Source: Streptomyces diastatochromogenes
GTDB taxonomy: Bacteria > Actinomycetota > Actinomycetes > Streptomycetales > Streptomycetaceae
Assembly (NCBI RefSeq): GCF_002242805.1
Contig: NZ_MCGQ01000007.1
Location: 124,001-188,000 of the forward strand
Reading direction: 5' to 3'
Length of the DNA stretch: 64,000 bases
In this document: piece after piece, positions 27,776 through 38,561 of the stretch
How positions within the stretch are numbered: position 1 is the stretch's first letter
How the letters are laid out: every line of letters starts with the position of its first letter
The notes under the pieces: model-generated
The model's database searches: none
Told to the model about the DNA's origin: nothing
The model's input: only the letters and a program-made list of their open reading frames with translations
Made by a program: the position numbers and the translations under genes

Positions 27776-29446
27776 ATGCCTGAGTTCGCGTACACCGATC
27801 TGCTCCCCCAGGGCGAGGACACCACCCCGTACCGGCTGGTGACCTCGGAGGGCGTGTCCACCGTCGAGGGGCCGGACGGGCGGACCTTCCTCAAGGTGGA
27901 GCCGGAGGCGCTGCGCAAGCTGGCCGAGGAGGCCATCCACGACATCCAGCACTATCTGCGCCCGGCCCACCTGGCGCAGCTGCGCCGCATCATCGACGAC
28001 CCGGAGGCGTCGAGCAACGACAAGTTCGTCGCGCTCGACCTGCTGAAGAACGCGAACATCGCGGCGGCGGGCGTGCTGCCGATGTGCCAGGACACGGGCA
28101 CGGCGATCGTCATGGGCAAGCGCGGCCAGAACGTCCTGACCGAGGGTGCGGACGACAAGCACCTGTCGCACGGCATCTACGACGCCTACACCAGGCTGAA
28201 CCTGCGCTACTCGCAGATGGCTCCGCTCACCATGTGGGAGGAGAAGAACACCGGCTCCAACCTCCCCGCCCAGATCGAGCTGTACGCGACCGACGGCGGC
28301 GCCTACAAGTTCCTGTTCATGGCGAAGGGCGGCGGCTCGGCCAACAAGTCCTTCCTGTACCAGGAGACGAAGGCCGTCCTGAACGAGGCCTCCATGATGA
28401 AGTTCCTGGAGGAGAAGATCCGTTCGCTCGGTACGGCCGCCTGCCCGCCGTACCACCTGGCGATCGTCGTCGGCGGCACGAGCGCCGAGTACGCGCTGAA
28501 GACCGCGAAGTACGCCTCCGCGCACTACCTGGACGAGATCCCGGCCGAGGGCTCGGAGCTGGGCCACGGCTTCCGGGACCAGGACCTGGAGCAGAAGGTC
28601 TTCGAGCTGACGCAGAAGATCGGCATCGGCGCGCAGTTCGGCGGCAAGTACTTCTGCCACGACGTCCGGGTGATCCGCCTCCCGCGCCACGGCGCCTCCT
28701 GCCCGGTCGCGATCGCCGTCTCCTGCTCGGCCGACCGCCAGGCCGTCGCCAAGATCACCGCCGAGGGCGTGTTCCTGGAGCAGCTGGAGAAGGACCCGGC
28801 GCGCTTCCTGCCGGAGACCACGGACGAGCACCTGGACGAGTCGTCCGACGTCGTCAAGATCGACCTCAACCAGCCGATGGACGACATCCTCGCCGAGCTG
28901 ACCAAGTTCCCGGTCAAGACCCGCCTCTCCCTCACCGGCCCGCTGGTCGTCGCCCGCGACATCGCGCACGCCAAGATCAAGGAGCGCCTGGACGCGGGCG
29001 AGGAGATGCCGCAGTACCTGAAGGACCACCCGGTGTACTACGCGGGCCCGGCCAAGACCCCCGAGGGGTACGCCTCCGGTTCCTTCGGCCCGACCACGGC
29101 CGGCCGTATGGACTCCTACGTGGAGCAGTTCCAGGCGGCCGGCGGCTCCAAGGTGATGCTCGCCAAGGGCAACCGCAGCAAGCAGGTCACCGACGCCTGC
29201 GACACGCACGGCGGCTTCTACCTCGGCTCGATCGGCGGCCCCGCCGCCCGCCTCGCCCAGGACTGCATCAAGAAGGTCGAGGTCGTCGAGTACGAGGAGC
29301 TGGGCATGGAGGCCGTCTGGAAGATCGAGGTCGAGGACTTCCCGGCGTTCATCGTGGTGGACGACAAGGGCAACGACTTCTTCCAGGACCCGGCCCCGCA
29401 GCCGACGTTCACGAGCATTCCGGTGCGGGGGCCGGGGCTGGCCTGA
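27776..29446 (+). CDS. Class I fumarate hydratase ([4Fe-4S])
   Basis: An oxygen-sensitive type fumarase of 556 aa combining the alpha and beta domains in one chain. The N-terminal catalytic part contains [12 protein letters not shown] (cluster Cys about 103) and further cysteines in TAACPPYH (about 223) and HGASCPVA (about 311). The C-terminal beta domain has the [20 protein letters not shown] block (about 422-441). It hydrates fumarate to malate in the TCA cycle. A class II enzyme is encoded 0.7 kb downstream, giving redundancy under iron or oxygen stress. Confidence 0.93.
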   Translation: MPEFAYTDLLPQGEDTTPYRLVTSEGVSTVEGPDGRTFLKVEPEALRKLAEEAIHDIQHYLRPAHLAQLRRIIDDPEASSNDKFVALDLLKNANIAAAGVLPMCQDTGTAIVMGKRGQNVLTEGADDKHLSHGIYDAYTRLNLRYSQMAPLTMWEEKNTGSNLPAQIELYATDGGAYKFLFMAKGGGSANKSFLYQETKAVLNEASMMKFLEEKIRSLGTAACPPYHLAIVVGGTSAEYALKTAKYASAHYLDEIPAEGSELGHGFRDQDLEQKVFELTQKIGIGAQFGGKYFCHDVRVIRLPRHGASCPVAIAVSCSADRQAVAKITAEGVFLEQLEKDPARFLPETTDEHLDESSDVVKIDLNQPMDDILAELTKFPVKTRLSLTGPLVVARDIAHAKIKERLDAGEEMPQYLKDHPVYYAGPAKTPEGYASGSFGPTTAGRMDSYVEQFQAAGGSKVMLAKGNRSKQVTDACDTHGGFYLGSIGGPAARLAQDCIKKVEVVEYEELGMEAVWKIEVEDFPAFIVVDDKGNDFFQDPAPQPTFTSIPVRGPGLA

Positions 29447-29477
29447 CCGGCGGACGGGGTCTGTCCTCCGGACCCGG

Positions 29478-29518
29478 CCGGGCGGCCGGCGCGTCCCGTC
29501 GGGGACGCGGCCGCCCGG
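29478..29518 (+). terminator. Terminator after the class I fumarase gene
   Basis: A long interrupted stem: 10 bp (29478-29487 with 29509-29518) plus an inner 7-bp stem and a small bulge. It lies between the fumarase gene and a convergent secreted-protein gene. Confidence 0.65.
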
Positions 29519-29553
29519 CGCCGGGCCGGTCCGGATCTGCCTCGACCCATAGG

Positions 29554-29919
29554 TCAGTGAGGTACGCAGCCGAACCAGTTCACCGTGTCGCCGCTGGTGG
29601 TGTAGCCCATGCACCTGATGGTTCTGTCGTGCAGCGTCTCGGTCCGGTCAACGGGTCCGTTCAGATACTCCGTCTTGTGGTGGGCCTCCACGAGGGTGTC
29701 GACCTCGACGGTGTACCAGCGGCGCCCGTTGTCCGGCATGCTGCAGCCGTGGCCGGTCATGTTGCGGCTGGGGTCGCCGCTCCAGACGGGCCGTTCGGCG
29801 CGGTCGCAGTAGGCCCTGCCGGCGGCGCCCGCGGCGCCGGCGCCCGCGCCCAGCAGAGCCACCGCGCCTATGGACACCGCCGCGGTGGCGCCGAGCAGGC
29901 GCTTCGGAGTGAAGTGCAT
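29554..29919 (-). CDS. Small secreted protein between the two fumarase genes
   Basis: A 121-aa exported protein of unknown function. A signal peptide spans about residues 1-33 (basic start, long Ala/Gly-rich hydrophobic core, AGA|A-type site). The mature part of about 88 residues has four cysteines (YCDRAE, GHGCSM, IRCMGY, FGCVPH) that could form two disulfides. It is convergent with the class I fumarase gene and divergent from fumC. There is no recognisable domain. Confidence 0.72.
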   Translation of the reverse strand: MHFTPKRLLGATAAVSIGAVALLGAGAGAAGAAGRAYCDRAERPVWSGDPSRNMTGHGCSMPDNGRRWYTVEVDTLVEAHHKTEYLNGPVDRTETLHDRTIRCMGYTTSGDTVNWFGCVPH

Positions 29920-30136
29920 CGATTGGTCCTCCTGCCAGCCGTGGTGACGGCGGGGAATCGCTCTGTCACCTTGGGGTGATAGTCACATTTATCCGTGATG
30001 TCCGGCTCGGCAGCCGGTGGAGCAGTCCCCCGACCCGGTGACGTCGGTGGTGCCAATGCAGCAGGCCGCTGTCACCCCTCGCCCCGTGCGGCCCACGGTC
30101 CGGAACAACCGCCGCGTCCCGATCGCTGACACCGGC

Positions 30137-31522
<1,386 letters not shown>

Positions 31523-31594
31523 CAAGTGCCGCCGCCGAGTTGAACCGTGACGGCCGCCGCAGCGTCGTATGCCTGCGGCACCTAATATCTGTGC

Positions 31595-32284
31595 ATGACG
31601 GACGACGGAGCGGTGAGACGAGTGGCGGCGGGACCTGCGACGTACTGGACCCCCGGGACCCCGATCCTGTGGCGGTACCGGGAGAACGCCGGTGAGCACT
31701 TCCACATCGCACGGCCCGTCACCGTCGTCCGGGACGACGAGGAGCTGCTCGCGGTGTGGATGGCGCCCGGCACCGAGTGCGTCAAGCCAGTGCTGGCCGA
31801 CGGCACGCCCGTCCATCTGGAGCCGCTGGAGACCCGCTACACCAAGCCGCGCGCGGTGCAGCGGGACCGGTGGTTCGGCACGGGCGTGCTGAAGCTGGCC
31901 CGGCCCGGCGATCCGTGGTCGGTGTGGCTGTTCTGGGATCCGGGCTGGCGGTTCAAGAACTGGTACGTCAACCTGGAGCGGCCGCTGGCCCGTTGGGCGG
32001 GCGGTGTGGACTCCGTGGACTACTTCCTGGACATCTCGGTGAATCCGGACCGCAGTTGGCACTGGCGGGACGAGGACGAGTTCGCACAGGCCCAGCGGGA
32101 CGGTCTGATGGACGAGACGACCGCCGGGCGGGTGCGGGCGGCCGGGCGGGCCGCGGTGGAGGCGATCGGCGCCTGGGGCCCGCCGTTCTCGGACGGCTGG
32201 CAGCACTGGCGCCCGGACCCCTCCTGGGCGGTACCGTCACTCCCCGAGGACTGGGACCGTACGCCCGCGCACGTGTCCTCATGA
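31595..32284 (+). CDS. DUF402 (FomD-like) protein
   Basis: A 229-aa protein whose middle and C-terminal part fits the DUF402 fold: WLFWDPGWRFKNWYVNLERP, here cited as WRFKNWYVNLE, and a conserved acidic DYFLDI...DEDEF region that binds divalent metal. FomD, a member, hydrolyses a cytidylyl intermediate in fosfomycin synthesis; other members act on nucleotides. The cellular substrate here is unknown. It follows fumC by 72 nt. Confidence 0.82.
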   Translation: MTDDGAVRRVAAGPATYWTPGTPILWRYRENAGEHFHIARPVTVVRDDEELLAVWMAPGTECVKPVLADGTPVHLEPLETRYTKPRAVQRDRWFGTGVLKLARPGDPWSVWLFWDPGWRFKNWYVNLERPLARWAGGVDSVDYFLDISVNPDRSWHWRDEDEFAQAQRDGLMDETTAGRVRAAGRAAVEAIGAWGPPFSDGWQHWRPDPSWAVPSLPEDWDRTPAHVSS

Positions 32285-32573
32285 GACCCTTGATGCGCCC
32301 CCGGTCCACAACCGTAGGATCGTCCTCCGCAAGGGGGCGCTACCGCAACTACCGGAACGTGCGCCGGGCCTGACCAGACGTCACCGAGGGGCGGCAGGAC
32401 GTGAGCAAGGGGTACGAGGGCAACACCGCCAGGGCCTGCCCTGGACCGGGCGGGTTCGCCGGCGGCACAGGAACAACCTCTGACCACGCGGGAATTCCGT
32501 TCCTGGGGCACGTATTCCGGGTATCGGGATTTCGGCGGGACCATCTGCGCGCCCGGCGCGCAGCCCCGGACGG

Positions 32574-34679
32574 ATGGATTCGACACGCGTGACGGAGCAC
32601 CCCACCTCCTCCTACGAGCGCCCGCAGCCGGGCGCCGACCCCGCGGAGGCCCGCGGGGCGCTCTTGCGTACCCCGAAGCCGAACGGCAGCTCGGCCTTAC
32701 CGGCACAGGCCCGGGCGGACGGACCGCCCTCCGGCCCGGGGACGACCGCGCCCTGCGGCAAGGGGAACAAGGGGAAGGAGCCCCCAGTCAACGGCCCGGA
32801 GCACTCCCAGCCCGCCACCACGGAGACGGACACCCATCGCCCGCGTCCGGCGCCGGAGGTCATTCCGCCGCAGCCGGGCGCCGAGGAGGAGCGGGCGCAG
32901 GGCGGCCAGGAGCGCCGTACCGGGCGGGGACTGCCGCCGGGGCGGCCGATGCCGATGCGGCGCGACGGGGACCGGCTCAGGTTCGTGGGCGCGGCGACCC
33001 GGCGGATCGCCCGTGGCATCGATCTGGACGAGATCGTGATGGGGCTGTGCCGCGCCACCGTGCCGACGTTCTCGGACGCGATCCTGGTCTATCTGCGCGA
33101 CCCGCTGCCGGTCGGTGACGAGCGGCCCACCGGCCCGGTGGTGCTGCGGCTGCGCCGCACCGATCGCATACCGGACGAACGGGACACCGAGGGCCTGCTG
33201 CTCCCGCCGTTCCCGGAGCCGGAGCCCGAGCCGTCGGCCCTCTCGGAGCTGTCGTCGCTGACGACCGAGCTGTGCGAGGTGCGTCCCGGCGGCGCCCTGA
33301 ACGAGGTGCTGCGCGGGGTGCGGCCGGTGTTCGCCGACGCGCCCGCCGCCCGGGCCGCTCTGCCCGAGCTGCTCGGCGAGGGCGGCGAGGCGGTCGTACC
33401 GGGCGGGCAGCACGCGATCCTCGCGCCGCTGCGCGGCCGGCGCCGGGTGATCGGCGCGGCGCTGTTCCTGCGCCGTCCGGAGCGGCTCGCGTTCGAGGCG
33501 GACGACCTGCTGGTGGCCGCCCAGCTCGCCACGCACAGCGCGCTCGGCATCGACAAGGCGGTGCTGTACGGCCGGGAGGCCTACATCGCCGACGAGTTGC
33601 AGCGCACCATGCTGCCCGAGACCCTGCCCCGTCCGACCGGGGTGCGGCTGGCCTCGCGCTATCTGCCGGCCGCGGAGACCGCGCGGGTGGGCGGCGACTG
33701 GTACGACGCGATCCCGCTGCCCGGCAGCCGGGTCGCGCTGGTGGTCGGTGACGTCATGGGGCACTCCATGACCTCGGCGGCGATCATGGGCCAGCTGCGC
33801 ACCACGGCCCAGACCCTGGCCGGTCTCGACCTGCCCCCGCAGGAGGTGCTGCACCACCTGGACGAGCAGGCGCAGCGGCTGGGCACCGACCGCATGGCGA
33901 CGTGCCTGTACGCCGTCTACGACCCGGTCACGCACCGCATCACCATCGCCAACGCCGGCCATCCGCCGCCCGTCCTGCTGCACCTGGGCGGCCGCGCGGA
34001 GGTGCTCAGGGTGCCCCCGGGCGCCCCGATCGGCGTCGGCGGGGTGGACTTCGAGGCGGTCGAGCTGGACGCGCCGGCCGGGGCCACGCTGCTGCTGTAC
34101 ACCGACGGCCTGGTGGAGTCCCGGCTGCGGGACGTGTGGACCGGCATAGAGCAGCTGCGTGAACGGCTCGCCGCGACCGCCCAGTTGACCGGCCCGGACC
34201 ATCCGCCGCCGCTCGAGGCGCTGTGCGACGAGGTGCTGGACATGCTCGGCCCGGGCGACCGGGACGACGACATCGCGCTGCTCGCGGCCCGCTTCGACGG
34301 GATCGCGCCGAGCGATGTGGCGTACTGGACGCTGGATCCGGAGGAGACGGCCCCCGGCCAGGCCCGTCGGCTGGCCCGGCGCGCACTGGCCCGCTGGGAC
34401 CTGGAGGAGCTGACGGACTCGGTGGAGCTGCTGGTCAGCGAGGTGGTCACCAACGCCGTGCGGTACGCCTCCCGTCCGGTCACGCTCCGGCTGCTGCGCA
34501 CGGACGTGCTGCGCTGCGAGGTCGGCGACGACGTGCCCCAGCTGCCGCGGCTGCGCCAGGCCCGGGCCACGGACGAGGGCGGCCGCGGGCTGTACCTGGT
34601 CAACCGGCTGGCCCGGCGGTGGGGTGCGACCCGGCTGAGCACCGGCAAGGTGGTCTGGTTCGAGCTGAACCGGGCCTGA
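32574..34679 (+). CDS. SpoIIE-family phosphatase with GAF-like and anti-sigma kinase-like domains
   Basis: A 701-aa regulator. After a disordered N terminus of about 130 residues come a GAF-like sensor (about 135-335), a PP2C/SpoIIE phosphatase domain (about 345-565; metal Asp in GGDWYDAI and VVGDVMGHS, DDDIALLAARF at its end) and an RsbW-like HATPase domain (about 585-700; SEVVTNAVRYA and GGRGLYLV). Such proteins dephosphorylate anti-sigma antagonists and may also phosphorylate them, controlling stress sigma factors. Partner genes are not adjacent. The start is uncertain: ATG 32574 or GTG 32589, both with poor ribosome sites. Confidence 0.85.
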   Translation: MDSTRVTEHPTSSYERPQPGADPAEARGALLRTPKPNGSSALPAQARADGPPSGPGTTAPCGKGNKGKEPPVNGPEHSQPATTETDTHRPRPAPEVIPPQPGAEEERAQGGQERRTGRGLPPGRPMPMRRDGDRLRFVGAATRRIARGIDLDEIVMGLCRATVPTFSDAILVYLRDPLPVGDERPTGPVVLRLRRTDRIPDERDTEGLLLPPFPEPEPEPSALSELSSLTTELCEVRPGGALNEVLRGVRPVFADAPAARAALPELLGEGGEAVVPGGQHAILAPLRGRRRVIGAALFLRRPERLAFEADDLLVAAQLATHSALGIDKAVLYGREAYIADELQRTMLPETLPRPTGVRLASRYLPAAETARVGGDWYDAIPLPGSRVALVVGDVMGHSMTSAAIMGQLRTTAQTLAGLDLPPQEVLHHLDEQAQRLGTDRMATCLYAVYDPVTHRITIANAGHPPPVLLHLGGRAEVLRVPPGAPIGVGGVDFEAVELDAPAGATLLLYTDGLVESRLRDVWTGIEQLRERLAATAQLTGPDHPPPLEALCDEVLDMLGPGDRDDDIALLAARFDGIAPSDVAYWTLDPEETAPGQARRLARRALARWDLEELTDSVELLVSEVVTNAVRYASRPVTLRLLRTDVLRCEVGDDVPQLPRLRQARATDEGGRGLYLVNRLARRWGATRLSTGKVVWFELNRA

Positions 34680-34692
34680 GTCCGAGGACGCG

Positions 34693-34725
34693 GAAGGGCG
34701 CCCGGGGAGTCCCCGGGCGCCCTTC
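34693..34725. terminator. Bidirectional terminator between phosphatase and PBP genes
   Basis: A perfect 15-bp stem (34693-34707 and 34711-34725) with a 3-nt loop between convergent genes. Confidence 0.85.
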
Positions 34726-34738
34726 GCGTGCGCGGGCC

Positions 34739-37072
34739 CTACTGGCCGAAGTTCCCGTTGCCGTTGTCGAGCGGGTTGTCCGTGACATCGCCCGTCGGCG
34801 TCCCGGTGGTCGGGGCCCCGGTGGTCGGGGTCCCCGTGGTCGGGGCCCCGGTCGTCGGGGTCCCCGTGGTCGGGGGGCTGGTGGTCGGCGTCTGGGACGG
34901 GGTCGTGGACGTCGGCGGGGCACTGGTCGGGGTGTTCGACGGCGTCTGGGACGGGGTCTGGCTGAAGGTCGGCGTGTCCGTCGGCGCGACGGCCGCACCC
35001 TGGGTGGTGTTCAGGTCGAACTTGGCCTGGTCCGTGACACCGAAGGTGTACGCCGCCCAGATCTGCGCCGGGTAGGTGCCGCCGTTGACGCGGCCGGGGG
35101 CCGGCAGCAGGCCGGTGGCGCCCATCATGGACACGTGGGCCTTGGTCTTGTAGTCCTCGCCGAACAGGCCGACGGAGGTGACCAGGTCGGGCGTGTAGCC
35201 GGTGAACCAGGCGGACCTGTTCTCGTCGGAGGTACCGGTCTTGCCCGCCACCTGCTGGCCGTTGCGCAGCGGGTTGTTCGCCACGTTCCTCTTGGCCGTA
35301 CCGTCGTCGACCACACCGGTCAGCACGGAGGTCACCGTGTCGGCGGCCGTGCGGCTGATGACCTGGTTGCCGATCGGGTTGGGAATGTCGACCGAACGGC
35401 CCTTCTGCTCCGCCGACTTGAGGATGCCCGGCGTCACCTTGTAGCCGTGGTTGTCGAAGGTGGCGTAGATGCCGGCCATCTCCAGCGGGCTGGCCCCCAT
35501 CGAGCCCAGCGTCTGCGCGGGCACCGCCTGCATGCCGTCGGTGTCCATGCCGAGCCGCTTGGCCGTGTCCATCACCTTGGTCATCCCGACGTCGACGCCC
35601 ATCTGGGCGAAGACCGAGTTGACGGACTGGTTCATCGCCTTCTGCACGGTGATGGGGCCGTAGTTGACCTTGTCCTCGTTCGGCGGGCCGAAGCCGACCT
35701 TGCTGCCGTGGTCGACGACCTGGCGGCCGCTGGTGCCGTCGTAGAGGGTGTTCGCGGTGATCGGCTTGCCGCTCTGGGTGGTGGCGTTGTCCTCCAGCGC
35801 GGCGGCGAGGATGACCGGCTTGAACGTCGAGGCGGGCTGGTAGTCGCGGCGCGTCGCGTTGTTGAAGTAGTGCTTGAAGTAGTCCTGACCGCCGTACAGG
35901 GCGACGATCTTGCCCGTCTTGGGGTCCACCGAGACGGCGCCGGCCTGGATGTTGCCGTCGACCTTGCGCTTCTTCTTGTCCAGCTTGCTGGTCAGCTGGG
36001 ACTTGACGGCCTTCTCCAGCGCGGCCTGCTTCTTCTTGCTGATGTTCAGGGTGATGGTCCAGCCGCGGTCCACGACCGCGTTCTCCGCCTGGGCCTGTGT
36101 CAGCCCCTGCTGCTTCATCAGCTGCTGTTCGAGCTGCTGGTTGGCGAGCTGGACCAGGTAGCCCTTCTGGCCCTCTTCACCGGGCGTGCCCTTGGGGTCC
36201 TTCGGGATGGCATCCCTCTTGAAGTTCATCTTCTGCCGCTCGCCGGCGTCGAGCCAGTTCTGCTTGACCATGTTGTCCAGGACGTAGTTCCACCGCTGCT
36301 CGACCAGCTTCTTGCCCACAGGGCCGGCGACCGCCCAGTCGTACTGGCTCGGCGCCTGGAGCAGCGCGGCGAGGTAGGCGCCCTCCTGGACGCTCAGCTT
36401 GGCCGCGTCCTTGTGGTAGTAGGCCTGCGCCGCGGCCTGGATGCCATAGGCGTTGCGGCCGTAGTAGCTGGTGTTGATGTAGCCCGCGAGGATCTCGTCC
36501 TTGGACAGCTGGCGGTCCACCTTCAGGGAGATGACCATCTCCCTGAGCTTGCGGGTGACCGTCTGGTCCTGGTTGAGGTAGTAGTTCTTGACGTACTGCT
36601 GGGTGATCGTCGAGCCGCCCTGGGTACCGCGGCCGGACACCGTGTTGAACAGGCCTCGGGCGAGGCCCTTCACGTCGATTCCGGAGTCGTGGTAGAAGGT
36701 CTTGTTCTCCGCGGCGACGAAGGTGTGCTGGACGCCCTTGGGCACCTTGGACAGGTCCACGCTCTCGCGGTTGACCTCGCCCACGCGGGCCAGGACGGAG
36801 CCGTCGCTGTACTTGTAGACGTTGCTCTCCTGCTTGGCCGCGGCGTTGCCCTGGGGGATGTCCACGACCAGGTACAGCACGATGAAGCCGCCGATGCCCA
36901 GCAGGCACAGGCCCAGGAAGGTGCCGAGCATCTTCTTCCAGGTGAAGAGCCGGCGTATTCGGCCCTTGGCGGGCTTGGCGCCGGCCGGGGCCGCGGGGCT
37001 GGAGCGGCGGCGCTTGGGCGCCGCGCGGTGGCCACCGCGCTGTCGCGCTCGTCTCTCTTCCGCTCGTCCCAT
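34739..37072 (-). CDS. Class A penicillin-binding protein (transglycosylase/transpeptidase)
   Basis: A bifunctional peptidoglycan synthase of 777 aa. It has a basic cytoplasmic tail, one transmembrane helix (about 49-71), a GT51 glycosyltransferase domain (about 90-275; catalytic Glu in VAAENKTFYHDSG and the GGSTITQQYVKN block), then a transpeptidase domain (about 370-690) with STFK (about 421), SVN (about 487) and KTGT (about 615). The last 70 residues are a Thr/Pro-rich external tail with pentapeptide repeats of PTTG(T/A) type. It anchors in the membrane and builds the cell wall. It is divergent from the SPFH operon. Confidence 0.93.
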   Translation of the reverse strand: MGRAEERRARQRGGHRAAPKRRRSSPAAPAGAKPAKGRIRRLFTWKKMLGTFLGLCLLGIGGFIVLYLVVDIPQGNAAAKQESNVYKYSDGSVLARVGEVNRESVDLSKVPKGVQHTFVAAENKTFYHDSGIDVKGLARGLFNTVSGRGTQGGSTITQQYVKNYYLNQDQTVTRKLREMVISLKVDRQLSKDEILAGYINTSYYGRNAYGIQAAAQAYYHKDAAKLSVQEGAYLAALLQAPSQYDWAVAGPVGKKLVEQRWNYVLDNMVKQNWLDAGERQKMNFKRDAIPKDPKGTPGEEGQKGYLVQLANQQLEQQLMKQQGLTQAQAENAVVDRGWTITLNISKKKQAALEKAVKSQLTSKLDKKKRKVDGNIQAGAVSVDPKTGKIVALYGGQDYFKHYFNNATRRDYQPASTFKPVILAAALEDNATTQSGKPITANTLYDGTSGRQVVDHGSKVGFGPPNEDKVNYGPITVQKAMNQSVNSVFAQMGVDVGMTKVMDTAKRLGMDTDGMQAVPAQTLGSMGASPLEMAGIYATFDNHGYKVTPGILKSAEQKGRSVDIPNPIGNQVISRTAADTVTSVLTGVVDDGTAKRNVANNPLRNGQQVAGKTGTSDENRSAWFTGYTPDLVTSVGLFGEDYKTKAHVSMMGATGLLPAPGRVNGGTYPAQIWAAYTFGVTDQAKFDLNTTQGAAVAPTDTPTFSQTPSQTPSNTPTSAPPTSTTPSQTPTTSPPTTGTPTTGAPTTGTPTTGAPTTGTPTGDVTDNPLDNGNGNFGQ
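34795..34875 (-). repeat. Tandem 15-bp repeat coding for PTTG(T/A) units in the PBP tail
   Basis: Alternating 15-bp units of the forms GTCGGGGCCCCGGTG and GTCGGGGTCCCCGTG on the plus strand encode about five TTG(T/A)P pentapeptides. Such arrays tend to vary in copy number by slippage. Confidence 0.75.
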
Positions 37073-37231
37073 GGCTCTTTACGCTCCGCTTCCTCTCGGG
37101 GTCAGCTCCGAAAGCTAACACCCGTCTATATGACAAAGGGCGTCCGATCCGTTCTTTTACGGACGTGACAATCAGCACCCGCCCCAAGGGAACCGACGGA
37201 TATCACTGGCCCAGGGTTGCCTGCGGGCATA

Positions 37232-37245
37232 AAGTGATATCACTT
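37232..37245. promoter_or_regulatory. 14-bp perfect palindrome, candidate operator of the SPFH-RHH operon
   Basis: AAGTGATATCACTT lies between the divergent PBP and SPFH genes, 44 bp before the SPFH start. A partial copy (GATATCACT) lies about 35 bp upstream near 37199-37207, and two AGCTAG repeats follow at about 37246-37262. The RHH protein encoded in the same operon is a natural candidate to bind here. Confidence 0.6.
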
Positions 37246-37288
37246 AGCTAGACCGAAGCTAGGCATGACCCGAACGGGGGATCCACCC

Positions 37289-38224
37289 ATGTCCGTACAT
37301 GACGCATCCGCGATCGCCGACATACCCGAGATGCCCGCACCACGCGTGCGGGAGGTCCCGGCGCAGAGCATCGGGGGCGGGCTCGCCCTGCTCCTCGGCC
37401 TGCTCGGGCTCGGCACCGCCGTCGCCCTGTTCGCCGCCGCCTCCGCGGTCTCCGCGTCCGGTGCCAAGGGCGGACTCATCGCCGGCGGCGTCCTCGTCTT
37501 CCTCGGCGCGATCATCGCGATGCGCGGCCTGAACACGGTCGCGCCCGGCGAGGCCCGGGTCGTGCAGCTCTTCGGCCGGTACCGCGGCACGATCCGGCAG
37601 GACGGCCTGCGCTGGGTGAACCCCTTCACCTCGCGGACCCGGATCTCCACCCGGGTGCGCAACCACGAGACCGCCGTCCTCAAGGTCAACGACGCCTACG
37701 GCAACCCGATCGAGCTGGCCGCGGTCGTGGTCTGGAAGGTCCAGGACACCGCCCAGGCGGTGTTCGAGGTGGACGACTACGCCGAGTTCGTCGCCACGCA
37801 GACCGAGACGGCCGTACGGCACATCGCCATCGAGTACCCGTACGACGCCCACGAGGAGGACGGCCTCTCGCTGCGCGGCAACGCCGAGGAGATCACCGAG
37901 CGGTTGGCCGTCGAGCTGCAGGCCCGCGTGGAGGCGGCCGGGGTGCGGATCATCGAGTCGCGCTTCACGCACCTCGCGTACTCTCCCGAGATCGCCTCGG
38001 CGATGCTCCAGCGGCAGCAGGCCGGTGCGGTCGTCGCGGCCCGGCGGCAGATCGTGGACGGCGCGGTCGGCATGGTGGAGGCGGCGCTCGCCCGGATCGC
38101 GGAGCGGGACATCGTGGAGCTGGACGACGAACGGAAGGCGGCGATGGTGTCCAACCTGATGGTGGTGCTGTGCGGGGACCGTGCTCCGCAGCCCGTCCTC
38201 AACACTGGGACCCTCTACCAGTGA
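37289..38224 (+). CDS. SPFH/band 7 domain membrane protein
   Basis: A 311-aa stomatin-like protein from the start at 37289 (GGGGG about 8 nt upstream); an ATG at 37265 lacks a ribosome site. Two N-terminal hydrophobic segments (about 28-50 and 58-75) precede the SPFH domain (about 80-260, from [18 protein letters not shown]) and a helical C-terminal region. Such proteins form membrane microdomain scaffolds and often control proteases, though no NfeD partner is encoded here. It overlaps the RHH gene by 4 nt (GTGA), which is its only operon partner. Confidence 0.86.
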   Translation: MSVHDASAIADIPEMPAPRVREVPAQSIGGGLALLLGLLGLGTAVALFAAASAVSASGAKGGLIAGGVLVFLGAIIAMRGLNTVAPGEARVVQLFGRYRGTIRQDGLRWVNPFTSRTRISTRVRNHETAVLKVNDAYGNPIELAAVVVWKVQDTAQAVFEVDDYAEFVATQTETAVRHIAIEYPYDAHEEDGLSLRGNAEEITERLAVELQARVEAAGVRIIESRFTHLAYSPEIASAMLQRQQAGAVVAARRQIVDGAVGMVEAALARIAERDIVELDDERKAAMVSNLMVVLCGDRAPQPVLNTGTLYQ

Positions 38225-38457
38225 CGGACTCTCCGGAAGAGACTCCTCGGCGCCGGCCGCAGCAGCGCAAGCAGGTGCTGCTGCGGCTGGACCCGTCGGT
38301 GTACGAGGCGCTGGCGCGGTGGGCGGGCGACGAGCTGCGGTCCGCCAACGCGCAGATCGAGTTCCTGTTGCGCAAGGCGCTGGCCGAGGCGGGGCGGCTG
38401 CCGAAGGAGACCGGGCCGCTGCCGCGTCGCGGGCGGCCGCCTGTTTCCGAACACTGA
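38221..38457 (+). CDS. Small ribbon-helix-helix DNA-binding protein
   Basis: A 78-aa protein translationally coupled to the SPFH gene by a GTGA overlap. Its core (QVLLRLDPSVYEALARWA...ANAQIEFLLRKAL) matches the Arc/MetJ-type RHH fold: a beta-strand followed by two helices, flanked by basic tails. RHH proteins bind as dimers to short palindromes. The perfect palindrome before the operon suggests autoregulation. There is no toxin-like gene, so a toxin-antitoxin role is unlikely. Confidence 0.8.
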   Translation: MTDSPEETPRRRPQQRKQVLLRLDPSVYEALARWAGDELRSANAQIEFLLRKALAEAGRLPKETGPLPRRGRPPVSEH

Positions 38458-38508
38458 CAATCGGCCCCCACCTGCACCTCCGCACCCCTCGCGCACCCCT
38501 CGCCATGA

Positions 38509-38552
38509 TCTACACACTCCGCGTATACACACCGCGTATACACCATGTGTAG
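38509..38552 (+). promoter_or_regulatory. Repeated operator-like motifs upstream of the padR gene
   Basis: Two GTATAC palindromes 13 bp apart within repeats CGCGTATACAC, flanked by CTACACA and TGTGTAG arms. The region ends 9 bp before the PadR start. PadR regulators commonly bind such sites to repress their own operon. Confidence 0.5.
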
Positions 38553-38561
38553 AGTGCTGCC

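Noticed and set aside
32401..32592. 63-aa frame before the SpoIIE-type phosphatase gene
   Set aside because: Overlaps the phosphatase start, has no convincing ribosome site and no domain; more likely leader sequence.
34795..34875. CRISPR-like array
   Set aside because: The repeats are in frame, without unique spacers, and encode a Pro/Thr tail of the PBP.
38221..38457. Toxin-antitoxin interpretation of the RHH protein
   Set aside because: No toxin-like gene is adjacent; the partner is an SPFH membrane protein.
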